Below, in pieces: positions 22,461-33,980 of a stretch of DNA of 64,000 bases. The stretch lies in the NCBI GenBank assembly GCA_036873755.1, contig JAVTVY010025264.1, forward strand, positions 51,502 through 115,501. The letters run 5' to 3'. Source of the stretch: Hanleya hanleyi (Eukaryota > Mollusca > Polyplacophora > Lepidopleurida > Hanleyidae). The notes beneath the pieces were generated by a model, which was given only the letters and a program-made list of their open reading frames with translations, did no database searches and was not told the DNA's origin. Position 1 is the first letter of the stretch. Every line of letters starts with the position of its first letter. Made by a program: the position numbers and the translations under genes.

Positions 22461-23804
22461 GACAACCTCCAAATCGACCAGTCCCAGTTGAGTTAAAATG
22501 ATATCATATATTGTTTGCTTTATTGTGGTAATTTAAAGACTAGCACGTTCCCCGACATATACGAATTCCGGAAACAGAGATTTGTGGATCTGAATTCAAT
22601 GGAAGTCGTTTGAACTGTTGATGAATATCACGGTTTGATTCCCACACGGAATTATTGATGATACGGATGGCATGCGTTAATCTGTTGAGCTATGTGATAC
22701 GTATAATTCGGTTGACACGTTATACAATGTTGCATCCCGTATTTATCAATGTTTCAAATAACAGTTCTTAGAATCGCGAGTAACCTCCTTAAGTAGGGGG
22801 TCAGAACGAGCATGGAAACTCGAAGTGGTATAGCAGAAAGGAAATTTGTCAAAATTGGACAGCCTGTGCTTTCTGAATAGAGATCTGTTTATTTTTTCTC
22901 GTGTAGTACGGAGTGACTGGGAACATTCCTCAAGGAATAATTTATATTGATGCATATTTGTACGTGTTTCTAGAAAATATATCTTTAGAAAAAATAATTC
23001 GCACATTTTACGAAGTAATTTATTACGACGAAGTAACATTAAATTCAAACACTAAATTCAGAATTTGAGGACAAAGGTCTGTCTATTTATCTCTATAGAA
23101 CTCGACCCGAGCTCCGCTGACTTGACTCGACCACAATGATACACATTGGATTTGAGTCATTTTGTGGTGCAATATAGCCAAATTAACCCCTGGCATTACC
23201 TTTCAGTGGCATCGGAGAATAACATGGCGTTTTATTAAAATACGGCTATAAATTTTCATATCCTACAATATTTGAATGCGTTCTGCGAAACAACATGGCA
23301 GTGACCGATCGAATCGAGCGATTAGACAGAATTTATTCAACAAGGTATTCTCCTAAATTTCAAAACATTCTGAAATCCATCAGGATTCTATGGGGGATAT
23401 TGTGAGTGCGATCGAGAGACAGGAAACAGCAAGGACGGAACTTTGTTGGCTTCTAGGGCTTTTCAATCAGTCAGGCATGAGCTCTCATCGTGATATTTTC
23501 GTCCATTTGCTACATTGCGATCTAATCAATCTAGAAAGAGTATTAAATGTAGAGAATAATCTTTATGGAAAACAGTTCTGTTTCCATGGTTTGTCTCTCG
23601 TATTTTAATAATTTTGATCGTTTATAAGAGCCAATAGTTTTCTATGCTTGGACGACGATCGCTTGGTAATTGTGAGACGCATCATCACTGAGTACGGCAT
23701 ACATTCTTTTGGCGAAGCTTATATAGATTTCAGTTTGAAAAACTGTTCTTCCCGGAGACCCGCAAAAAAAAAAAAATAAACTATCATATTTACACATATA
23801 GATA
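22461..23804. other. Non-genic stretch
   Basis: No supported gene. An ATG at 23295 opens a short frame (MAVTDRIERLDRIYSTRYSP) that stops after about 35 codons, and another frame continues for 72 codons from 23390; together they could be a decayed gene, but I recognise nothing. Confidence 0.4.
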
Positions 23805-24040
23805 ATTGGAGCGATATGAAAGAGGTGGGGAAAATTGACCACGTCTGGCGACTAAGAAGCAACCATATGACCCCACAGGAAAGCTTCACATTAAGGACTC
23901 AATAATACAGTGGATTCTCGGACGTAGCCATAGTATCCCAGCCGTCCTTTTATTGCAGATGTTCATGTGAAGATTATGAAATATCCACACGGCTTCTAGC
24001 ACCGGCTTAACCCAAATTAGAGGACTTTAGTCTGTATAGT
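23805..24040 (-). mobile_element. Naiad-related 3' untranslated fragment
   Basis: Closely related to 4861-5090 and 44160-44365 (TCTGGCGACTAAGAAGCAA, GGATTCTCGGACGTAGCC, CACCGGCTTAACCC). The end resembles the start of the Naiad untranslated region, so this is probably the 3' end of a second Naiad subfamily, on the minus strand. Coding sequence is absent. Confidence 0.5.
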
Positions 24041-24883
24041 CTTTAGACGAACATTCACATCTAATTACGAACGTGAAGATTATCATACAAAAATCCAAAG
24101 GAAACCCGAGACAAATGACAAACTGATAGAATGCTAAGAATCCCACATTGCGTATGACAACCTAGACTATCTCATTCCTAAAACCATGTGGATGAGAGCC
24201 ATGTTCAAACAAAAATACATCGAAAGAGGTTAAGCAGGTTGTCTTTGGCATTCGGTCACGTGAATATTATCTTCCTGACCAGGCTATGATGGTCTGGTAG
24301 TGGGTAACCGATCACCGTCTCCACCGGTATCGCCTGTCGTTTTGGAAGAGCGTTTATATTCTACATGCGGTAGGGTATGCCTACATATTCAGTTATTTTA
24401 GTTGCCGCTGTCATCAAACATGTCTTAGGATCTAACGAAAACTGCGACCAATGTTTCATGCTTTGTTCGTAGGTGTAACTGTTAAACGTGAAGAATGGAA
24501 GATGTGATGAACAATATCAATTGCACAGGCTCAGTGCACACATAACTTCGGTGTAAATCACATTACAACTGCAACTAAGTCACATTTAGTCCCTTGAGAT
24601 ACAAGGGCCTAGTCCGTCATTCAATATTCAGCCGTCGTCCAATATTTTTTTTTGGCGTCCATAATCCAAAGACCTAATTCGTATAATAACATTAGCACCA
24701 AATTAAAAGGAGAAATCATAGTATACATACAACTAGGCTAATTCCCTGCAAGACAGTTTTCATATGATATACGTTGTAAAGTCGTTATCTAGAGTATGAT
24801 GAATCTCAGTCATGCTTTGATGATCTTGAAATACAAAGGTTTATACGGCCCCTAGCCCCGGGTTAAGCGGAATTAGGCACGAG

Positions 24884-25536
24884 TTACGAAACGTACCGCC
24901 ATAGATCTTGCACGCTACGCTCGTATTTTGCTATCAGCATGCGATATGTATTGCCAAATTTGAGAAACTTCGAGTGGAGGTGCTTGATGATATAACCCTG
25001 TTTTACAAGTTTCTGCAATAATGTTTTGTGACGTTGATTGAAAACGTCACATTTAACACAGGATCTAGCAAATGCTATTAGGCGAGATATGTATATGCCA
25101 TATGCAGGTCCCTCTGGTATATTACTGCCCAGATAGGGATAGTTTACGATGTCGAAATTGTAATTAATATATCTTTTGTTGTAAAATCGACGAGAGAGAA
25201 GACCGGATTCATTTTTATATAGATATAGGTCTAAATAAGATGTGCCGCTAGGGCCATCTGTAGTTTTCTTCAAATCTCCTTCACTGCGTCATATATATAG
25301 CGATTATCCACAGCAAGAAGATCGTCTATATAGCGTTTGGTGAATGAGAAGGAACGGGCTTTGAAATAATCTGTTTTTGAAAGCGTCTGGATATAGTCGT
25401 ATTCATAACAGAACATATATAGGCCAACCAAAAGGGGTGCACAGTTATTACCCGTTGGAATATCTATATACTGTTGATATATTGTATTGGCAAATTTCGC
25501 ATCGATATTATTAATGAGAAATTCGACCAACTGCAT
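24884..25536 (-). pseudogene. Naiad reverse transcriptase C-terminal half
   Basis: The 88-codon frame reads LINNIDAKFANTIYQQYIDI, PTGNNCAPLL (motif B) and FTKRYIDDLLAVDN, keeping the catalytic aspartate pair. A frame change near 25272 leads into 129 codons: LDLYLYKNESG, FDIVNYPYLGSNIPEGPAYG, IYISRLIAFARSCVKCDVFN and FGNTYRMLIAKYERSV, the family's conserved C-terminus. Upstream, the sequence passes directly from the linker to MQLVEFL, so roughly 200 residues including motif A are deleted. Confidence 0.85.
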
Positions 25537-25564
25537 AAAGGACCTTGTTCTTGGTGAGGTTCAG

Positions 25565-26394
25565 TCAGTCAGCGAGTACTGTAGATTCAACTTTTTCTCG
25601 CTTTGACCACTCAATAACATACTCTTCCAGTGCACTCAGGACTATCTTCTGGTCCGCCTTCAGGTTTATTTTTCTCGGCTCTCCATGTTTAGGTCCCTTC
25701 ATCAGAAGTGTGTTGAGGTCCTCCTCAATCACTATATCAAAGTCACGAGTCACAACATGCTTGCATGATGTATAGATAAAGTTCGATGATTCACAATCAC
25801 AACTATAGCCCCCAGACGTGTATAAGTTCCAGTCAAACTCCTTGACAGCATTAGAATAATTGAATATTTTGGTGGCTATAGATTTAGTATACTTATGTGA
25901 AATGCAAGGAGGTTCTGTAAATTTAAAATAGTTCGGTACAGCGCTGCGTATTCGTGGAAAATTAATAATGTTCAGCCTTTTATCCAAGTAGTTGAGTTTC
26001 AAGAAAGGCCGGTCTTTGGATGTTTCGATGAACGATATAATCGAAAATGCGCTATATCTTGACAAACTTTAGTGATTATGGGTGGTATAATATTTCCTGA
26101 AGAGACAGATAGTTGTATAGCTCTGGCCATGTGATTTAAACTCTCAGAAGCAACACACTCAGGACTGTACGCACTGTGGGGTGTGTTAGTTAAATCCACA
26201 AAATAATTTAAAGTGGTATGACCGTGAATCAACGCACTATTAAACTTTATCCAACCCTGGCTGCGATATCTTCGTTGGTGGGGCTTAAGTAGATGGGGAA
26301 TATTGGATATATTTGAAAGGCTGTTTGTAACATCGCCGAGCCCTTTGACATTAACATTTACACTATACAGAGACACTGACCCAAGTTCCGGCAT
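25565..26394 (-). pseudogene. Naiad linker with CxC motif
   Basis: Two overlapping frames (25999-26394 and 25565-26065) encode the region between endonuclease and RT. The second contains GGYSCDCESSNFIYTSCKHV, with the CxC motif (CDC), followed by TRDFDIVIEEDLNTLLMKGP and EYVIEWSKREKVEST, conserved blocks I remember upstream of the RT in this family. A TGA interrupts at LAD-stop-L and another precedes MPELGS; in both places I expect Trp in relatives, so they look like G-to-A decay rather than selenocysteine codons. The frame switch near 26030 is a further break. Confidence 0.8.
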
Positions 26395-26987
26395 TCAGAA
26401 CAGTTCCCGCTCTCGGATGTTTCTCTCAAATCCAAAAGGGGAATCATTGATAGATGGATTGATCAGGTCTATAATCTGAATATTAAAGTTGTCACAGCCA
26501 TGGTCGGGGCCAGAAAATTGTTTGTCTGTAAGTAATTACTTTTTCCTAACGGATTTTCTGTAACCGTTCACTCTCAGATGGGGTCTTTGGTGGTCTTGCC
26601 AACATAGGGTTGATCACACTTCTTACTGGAAACTAAATAAATACAGTTTTTAGAAGAACAATTGAGATCAACGTAAGAATAACAGGAACTAACAGAATAT
26701 GACTTACTAGTTATCGTGGAAGTAAATGAAGCTGGAGTATTGAAGAGTGGACAGGCGAGACACCCGCTGTGACCACACTCGGAAATCTTAAAATTATTAC
26801 ACAGAAAATTTGGTGCCAAACAGTCATCAAGCGTAATTTTACAGGGTTTGATGGCATGACCTTGTTTTGCTGTTCCAAATATATATTTCATTTGAATTGA
26901 AAATATGTATTTCGAAATATTAGAGACTAGTTGGAGAAACCTGTACTGTACTAAGGGCACTAAGGTTTCTCGGATCTGTTTTACCAT
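26395..26987 (-). pseudogene. Naiad GIY-YIG endonuclease domain
   Basis: The 137-codon frame has a cysteine cluster (SECGHSGCLACPLF), then KNCIYLVSSKKCDQPYVGKT, whose IYL and YVG correspond to the GIY and YIG strands of the nuclease. The frame breaks just after GKTTKDPI; in a shifted frame RVNGYRKSVRKK supplies the following basic helix, then FSGPDHGCDNFNIQIIDLI matches the HF...H region that ends the domain. So at least one frameshift and two stops interrupt it. In the family this nuclease opens the target DNA for retrotransposition. Its place before RT rather than after is visible from coordinates on the minus strand. Confidence 0.8.
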
Positions 26988-27064
26988 TATTTCCTTTGTT
27001 TGTACTAATTGGCTTCGGGGACAACTTGTCCACCAGCAGAATCCAGGAATACACGGGTTTAAAA

Positions 27065-27165
27065 TGCAAGCGTCTAGTCCGTCATTCAGTATTCAGCCGT
27101 CGTCCAATAAAGAATTTCCGCATCCATAATTAATATAATAACATTAGCACCAAATTAAAAGGATA
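27065..27165 (-). repeat. Duplicated Naiad 3' end (pseudo-LTR piece)
   Basis: CGTCTAGTCCGTCATTCAGT, CAGCCGTCGTCCAATA and ACATTAGCACCAAATTAAAA repeat the plus-strand sequence of 24607-24720 in the same orientation, upstream of the element's coding region. Confidence 0.8.
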
Positions 27166-27170
27166 AATCA

Positions 27171-28289
27171 TAAATTATATGATGTATGACAGGCAAGTAC
27201 ACAAAACTGTAAGCGCCTAATACTCAAGTAATGAGATGATGAAAACAGTGGATATCTCCATCATATATTTATATATATATATGAAGTAGGAAGTGATGAA
27301 AACCCTTTCCCGTTGTTCATAATTATGAAACTGGTACGCTAAATTACGTTTATAAGCTAAACAAAATGAACAGTGAACCAAACCCAGTAGAGTTCTGACA
27401 CATGATCAAAACTGTACATATAATATAATACGTTTTCTTATCTCTGACTGGTATTCTGGCCCTACCAAGACCTCTGTGTATGGACTAACTTATTAAGCGC
27501 TCAACATAATCTGCTCTCCTTGTGACAACAGACATCATCAGATAACAATATTCGTCTTGCCTCGAAGTGTCAGAACATTGTGGGATTAGACATTGTATAA
27601 CACCGTTCGCAGGCGATTGTCCCTGATGTATTCACCATTTATGAAACCGGAATAATTCGCTATCAATATTTTTTATGCCGAATACCCTTCCGTGATATGA
27701 TAATCCTTCAAGGATGTTCGTGTTGTATTGCTGACACCATTGCTGACAATACTGTTACCGTCTTTATTTGTTGGTAAACATTTTCTATTCAATAAATATG
27801 AGCGGCTTTTCCCTCGTCTCTCCCAATTATGTTATGATTGCCTTTTCGATTATACGATATATTATAAGATATTTGTGCAATTCACATCAATATGGATTAG
27901 CAGCCTCGGATGGAAATACATTTCCGAAGCGAAATGACAGTTTTATTAATGCAAGAGGACTGTTTGTACACGTACCCACGTCTGTTCATAGTGATAACCT
28001 GAATTTGTCTTGCAGGTATCTTCTTCGATCAGACACTTTTTATATTATTTGCTCTATAGAGGAGAGTTCAACGTATTTCCTAGTTTAAAAGCTTTTTCTA
28101 TGAAGAGAAATAAACACCTTCCTGCACTCACTGTCTCGTTTAAAAATCGCACATTCGGGAGAAGAAGAATAGGTTATGTGACCGCAAAAATAGCCACGAG
28201 TGGATGTCACTGTGGATATTTTGGTATCATTTAGTGTAATCAGTGTGGAAACTTTCGGAAAAGCCAGCGACCTTAATCACGTTCTAACG
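27171..28289. other. Non-genic stretch
   Basis: AT-rich, with a short TA dinucleotide run near 27265-27285. The frames at 27728-28088 overlap in different registers and show no domain. Confidence 0.5.
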
Positions 28290-28515
28290 TGTTATATGGG
28301 CTGCAGTGTAGCGTACGTGTGATACTCAACAGCCGATCGATCAAAGCATACCTGAATGTCAAGATTTTGTGAACTGTTTCTTATCTGTTTGACTCCTTGT
28401 CGGAAATGAATGGTCAGCTTGTCCATCACTTGCTTATTTGCTGAAGCGCCATCTACTCTCTTGAGAAGTAATCGCTGCTTCATCCACACATCACGGTGAT
28501 GTGCAGACACATACT
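28290..28515. repeat. Dispersed 330 bp repeat family, partial copy
   Basis: CGATCGATCAAAGCATACCTG, CTTGTCGGAAATGAATGGTCA and GCTTCATCCACA recur at 33140-33295, 41500-41835 and 48405-48745. No coding content is shared. Confidence 0.55.
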
Positions 28516-29120
28516 AGATGGCATCACAGGAGAATGGTAATAAAGATAAATGAGGTTGACGACACTCTAGGCCCACTATTGCTTATTTCAAGTGATGATA
28601 TCACTGGTTGAATTGTGTGTATCATCTCGCAAAGGGAATCGACTAATTATCATGAAATATATATTTGTTAGTGCGCAAGGCATTTAGCTACTTTTTGGAG
28701 CTAGGGGATTGACACGCTTCACATTATATCCTTAAGTTTCGAATTGTTCTCCGCAAGAACTGCATTATAGATATTTAACTATCTGCTGTTAAATACAATA
28801 ATTCGAGGCATTTTCATGCAACAAAAAAGTCATATCCTCTTGGTAGCATTTATGGGTAAACATATTGTCTCTATTAGCTTCCATGAGTCGATACTACAAA
28901 TATGAGTAATTTCCGCCAGACGTAGATACTTACGTCAGCATCTCGACTGGATTTTACAAAGGACACTTACGTCGGTGGTAAACGTACGATAGACGTAAAT
29001 ATTAAGTACCTCTCCCTGTTAAAATTTCATAAAACGTTTCTTCTATTATTAGTGGATAGTACGTTTGAGATAATATTATATTTTTATTTTGATATAGTGT
29101 CATTTATATTGATATATTAA
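28516..29120. other. Non-genic stretch
   Basis: No supported gene or repeat. Confidence 0.5.
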
Positions 29121-29645
29121 CCCTACCAGACATGGAAGAAGTCATTTGGTCATTACCAAACTTTCTACCCCATCTTCGGCAAAAATTTGTGAGTAGACAC
29201 TCCGTGACATTGTAGTTAATCAGATTGGGATAGTTGGGCCTTTCTGCTCGCCCCCGTCCCCCTTCCCCGAGCAGAGGATCATGGGTTCATTCAGAATGGC
29301 GACCATGCCAGAAAAATGATGTTTATTTTTCTCCAAAATTTCAGCTGTTCTTCGAGAAAATGTGAGCAAACGCGACTTTATTTCACATCTGATTATTATT
29401 TACTAATTTATCATGCAGTTTTGCGAGGAAAACACATAAAATAGAAAACATGGAGAACTGAAATGATTTTTTAAATGACGTCACTGTGACGTCATCAACA
29501 ATGCCGTCTTGAATTTTGTTGGATTTTCTAGTCTAGACCCACGAGTATAGTGTGGTAAGTTTGAGCTCCGTAGATGGGGTGAGAAAAATATTTAGGGGAG
29601 AGGCGAAATGTGCCCCCCCCCCTCCCTCCGGTCTGGACAGGTTCC
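29121..29645. mobile_element. TTAA MITE (piggyBac-like), copy 2
   Basis: TTAA at 29117-29120 is followed by CCCTACCAGACATGG. Internal landmarks match the reverse complement of 45156-45725: GAGCAGAGGATCATGGGTTC, an A-rich middle, TGACGTCACTGTGACGTCAT and TGTGGTAAGTTTGAGC, then a C-rich run. The right terminus is diverged (GTCTGGACAGGTT near 29631). No transposase is encoded. Confidence 0.7.
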
Positions 29646-30059
29646 AGATCGGCATGGGCAGATTTGTGTTAATGTCGAGAGAAGCTACTTTGACCAGTTC
29701 TGGATGTAGGTCTTTTGCGTATGAGGGGAAATACCGGCGTATGCAGTTTGAAGGACAATAACAGTATGTTGGTATGGTGATAAAACATCTTCCCCCAAAT
29801 TTGGCGTGTATACAATAAAATTACATGAAAGATTTAACACTCTCCTCGAATTCTAGAGCCAGATAAACCAGTCGTAGCTACGCCATTTTGTAAGACAGGT
29901 GCATATTGTTACGACCGCGACCCGACAGATTTTATTTCAGGCGCAGACTTACGCATCTTCGCAAGATAGTCCCCAGAGAATGTGCAAACACAGTCAAATG
30001 ACCATGATAAACTACAAAATTGGAAACCTTCTCGATAGAACTAAATGTAAGAGTTACTT
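29646..30059. other. Non-genic stretch
   Basis: Flanking DNA between two DNA elements, nothing recognised. Confidence 0.5.
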
Positions 30060-31862
30060 AGGGGTCACGTCCAATCGATCGAGAGGGTTTCTCGATAAAC
30101 GAGTAAAACCGATAAACATCTCGTCTCGAAGGGTCCCGGTTTATCTCTATCGATTGTTGTCCCGGTTTGCTCCCGGTTTTCTCTCGAAGTGCAAGACCAT
30201 CTCGACCCGCCTCGAAATTAGTCAACATGCTTCCAGAATGGAATCGAGATGTCATCAAATGAAAGTTTGAAGCATTCAGAATGCGTATGCTCGGTATAAA
30301 TATTGTCTGTCGCAGAGAGATTATTCTCGGCGAATACATATGCATTTAAATGAATTAAACTGAACATGAATCATTTAATATTATTTTGTTATTCAGTCTA
30401 GAGATCTGTAGTCGCATACTTTCTCAGACAGCACAATTCCTATAAACGTTATGAATGGAAAGAAAGAAACATCGCCAATTGATAATGTATAATCTGTCTC
30501 ATTATTATTGAGTTATTCTGAACCTGTTTTTTGAATTTGAATCACTTTATACGATACGTCCAAGCAGGAACTGCGAATTGAAATAAATTATGCAAGTCTA
30601 GGATAAAATTCCATATGTTTCTCTGAAAGTTGATCAGAATGAGATTTCTCCCGCATATTCAGAAATAAAGAGACTACGAAGATCACAGGAGCGTCTGGGA
30701 ATTCACTGAAAACTGAAGAATATAAACGTAAACGCTCGATCGAAGTTTTCGGACAAATAAAACGCGGCATCGTTTATAGTAAAATGTATGAAACCGTTGG
30801 CATAAAGCGTGATTGCCCTCTGAATTGGGCAGTAATTATACGTCCATTATTTGGTTAATATCCTATACATATGAAATCGGGAATAACTAATAGAACGTGA
30901 GTAAGTTATCAAGCACCCGCCAACAGTGCATGCTGTTTCAGTGTTTCTCATTAAAAAAAATGAACACCTGTCCCTTCGCTGTTGTTTCAAGCCGGCGGAC
31001 GGGTTTTCAGATCGACTGTGCCGTGAATTATCAACATCTCTACTTCCGATTGCCAGTATTTCCGCTAACCACTTCCAGGCAAGCTTATGTCAGAAATAAA
31101 CGTTGTTGACATAATCTCCTTATTTAAACTATATCATAATACAGTAACTTAAAAAAAAATGGAATCTGCAATGAATACTACCAAATTATAAAACATATTA
31201 CACACCGAAGTAATTCACCAGACAAGCTCTTAACATAGTTTTCATCTTTCGGTTGAAACGATTCCTGTTTTCTCAAAAAATAAAATATAGAACAATAATT
31301 AACGCATGCTTCCATATCATTATTATCCAGATCATATCCAATTGGTGTGTCATTTATTCCGCGACGGATACTGGTCAGATAAACAATCAGTTATCGATGT
31401 GAGAGCAATTCACTAAAATATATATTCATAATTTATATACAGATAAATCAGTTTCATTCATTTGGATTTACGATACCTCAGGACATAGATATATCGAATA
31501 AACGAAGAATAACATTGCAACCATCATAAAAAAATCATTTTCTGAATTATATGTTGCCCGCGATATACGTAGGCGACGAGCACCCCTTAATATGAAACCA
31601 GCGCATCACTCTAATCGCCCGAGAAGTTAAGATAGGCCAAATTAACGGCAACAAAACACTGACATATTGAAACCGGGACCCCCTTCGAGATTATCGATCA
31701 ATTTAGTAACCATCTCCGAAACCGGGAGGTTTCGATCGAGATAGAACCGGGAGCAAACCGGGAGTTGTCGTCAGGTTCTGCCCTCCCGGTTTCAGCCGAG
31801 AAATTTCTCGATCCATCTCGAAGGCATCGAGAAAGTGCCTCGATTAATTGGACGTGACCCCT
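30060..31862. mobile_element. 1.8 kb TIR element with CCCGGTTT subterminal repeats
   Basis: The ends AGGGGTCACGTCCAATCGAT (left) and the reverse complement AGGGGTCACGTCCAATTAAT (right) form inverted repeats. For about 180 bp inward both ends carry multiple CCCGGTTT/AAACCGGG and TCTCGA motifs (for example CCGGTTTGCTCCCGGTT at both ends). Flanking bases TACTT and TACTA may be a worn 5 bp target duplication. The interior is AT-rich with no coding frame, so it is non-autonomous. The superfamily is unknown. Confidence 0.7.
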
Positions 31863-33129
31863 TACTATTTTTTAATAACCTACGGTTGAACACGGTGTTT
31901 ATCATTCAAAATAAAAGACCCGGAACAATGTTCATTTGTCATGAAAATTAGTGGAATTAAATATTACTAGTGTTTTTGTATGACAATGCTTACGTTTTAT
32001 TGTCTATTGGAGTGATACATGACAAAGAGGTAATGGTATTCGATAGGCGCCGTAATATCATATACATGTAGCTTCGCGACCTGGGATTTATGGTTATAAG
32101 GTTCATCAGTACAGCCTTTTCAGAAAATGGTATGATCTCACCCAAAATCACTGCCGCTCTCCATGGTTGGATGAATGAATAGGTGCATATGTTTCACATT
32201 AACCAAAGGTCCCTGCGATTATTACTTCTTTGATACATTAATTTGTTGAGGGAGATATATATTGCATTTTCTTCATGTGAACTGATAGCTCCTGGATTCG
32301 TTATGTAGTTAATATTCCAGAATAATTGAATAATTAATTACTTAAACTAATTCTGAGGGCATTTGGTACTCACCGGAACTTTCCTGTGCCATTGCGCCTT
32401 AAGTGGAACAAAGGAGAAAAACCATTTCCGAAATGGGATATAACGTTCACAGCTATTAACATTGATATAACTCTCAGAGCCGTACTGCTCTCGCTAATAC
32501 TCGAGCGTGTTTAAATGCTTGTTTTCAATCATTCTTTTTTTTAATCGTTCATCGCTATTTATGTCCAAGCGACTGGAGTCACAGACAGTGTGGGATCGAG
32601 TCCCATCTGGGCCAATCTGATTTCTCACTCAATTGGAAAAAACGATGGGATCGGAATATCGGTTTCGCAGTTCAAAACAACGACAGAAAAAAAACAAAAC
32701 AAAAAAATACTTGCGCCAGGCAATATAGATTCAAAAGATTATGAGTAAAAACATCCATTTGCTCGCACCTTCGATAATTTCGAGTTCCCGCTGAATTGAT
32801 CCATTGAAATTCGACAAATATTTGGTGATGATTAATTTTAATTCATCTGAAGCTATTTCAGTCTAGATTAACTAGAACTGAACCTGATACAAACTTTCTC
32901 CCACCCCAGAGTAGTTTCATAGGATAATACGCTGTTTCGTGTCAACACATGAACTTGAATATCCCATATTAAAGACTAATTCTCCTCTTCTTCCCACGTC
33001 AGGGTTGGATGTCTTTTTTACACGTTGATGTCACAGTCCTTTATATGTTGCGCTTAATCGACATGAGAACTCGTTGGGAGAGTTCTCGTATCTATTTCCA
33101 ATCAATCATTCTTTACCGGGGATTTAAGT
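31863..33129. other. Non-genic stretch
   Basis: Mostly featureless. At 32605-32625 GTGGGATCGAGTCCCATC resembles a tRNA box B, possibly the relic of a SINE head. Confidence 0.4.
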
Positions 33130-33330
33130 TTCAAGATAACGTAGAAAAATCTACCGCCAATCGATCAAAGCATATCTGTTTAGTCACATCTTGTATTCTA
33201 CCTTGTTGTCTATTCGTGTCCTTGTCGGAAATGAAAGATCAACATGACGCTGTGGTTTGTTTAAGCGTCAGGAAGTCGCTTCATCGGCATTGATATCTCA
33301 GCCACTGTCTGCACAGAGTTCCAATAGACC
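33130..33330. repeat. Dispersed 330 bp repeat family, partial copy
   Basis: CCAATCGATCAAAGCATATC and CCTTGTCGGAAATGAAAGATC match the copy at 28290 in its order of landmarks. Confidence 0.45.
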
Positions 33331-33439
33331 CATGAGAACCATGTAAATGAATTGTCTGGGAGATTGCATAAGGTACATCATTGCATATTTTCTGTCCAAT
33401 GAATCACTGGTGTATAATCATCAGAGATAAACTAACATA

Positions 33440-33980
33440 TCAATCCGAACTGTCCTGCGGAAGATTTCGCCCCTGTCCCCTTGCGAAAGTTTCACAGGTG
33501 CTCCGACACTGAGAAAAATAGAGAGCTTCGTAGCTTATCATATTTGAGTTATTTTGAGTCTATTTGCAGAACACCGGATCAGAGAATCTTGAGTAAATTA
33601 AAATGGCGACTATGTGGGGTACCGGTACCAGAACTGTTTTGTTTTCTCCAGAATACCGGCCTTTCCCGATTTTTTATTTCAGATCAGATAATTATTCACT
33701 AATGTATCATGCCGAGTTTGCGAAGAAAATTGCATAAATAAAAAAAGTAAGAAAAATCAGACCGGAAAATCGGTCGAAAATGCCCACTGTAAAAATCACG
33801 TTACTGTGGCGTCCCCAGGGAGGCCATCTTGGACATTTTTACATTTTATGGTAGAGTGTGACCTAAACATATAGAGGGGCAAGATTCTGATCCCCACGGA
33901 TAACGATCATAGTTAATTTGTCGGAGGGGGGGGGGGGGGTGAATCAGCCTTCATTCCCAGGCTGAGGTAAGCCGAAATTT
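33440..33980. mobile_element. TTAA MITE (piggyBac-like), diverged copy 3
   Basis: It keeps the family layout of copy 2: ATTTTGAGTC, GAGTAAATTAAAATGGCGAC, the A-rich middle, a GTTACTGTGGCGTCC segment, GGCCATCTTGGA and a G13-14 run near 33927, then TTCCCAGGCTGAGGTAAG at the right. The ends are not resolved. Confidence 0.55.

Larger units (their letters stand above)
24607..27170 (-). mobile_element. Naiad-type Penelope-like element, most complete copy
   Basis: Reading on the minus strand: a fragment of the element's own 3' end (27065-27165), an N-terminal GIY-YIG endonuclease region (26987-26400), a linker with a CxC motif (26065-25565), then RT (25536-24884) and a 3' untranslated region ending near 24607. 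Endonuclease before RT and the CxC linker are the defining features of Naiad elements, in contrast to canonical Penelope elements where the endonuclease follows RT. The duplicated 3'-end fragment upstream is the pseudo-LTR arrangement. An internal deletion removes the RT fingers and part of the palm. Confidence 0.85.

Noticed and set aside
25560..26410. In-frame TGA codons in the Naiad copy as selenocysteine sites
   Set aside because: Multiple-selenocysteine Naiads are known, but here the TGAs occur where I expect Trp, and the copy has other stops and frameshifts, so simple decay is more likely. No SECIS element could be identified by eye.
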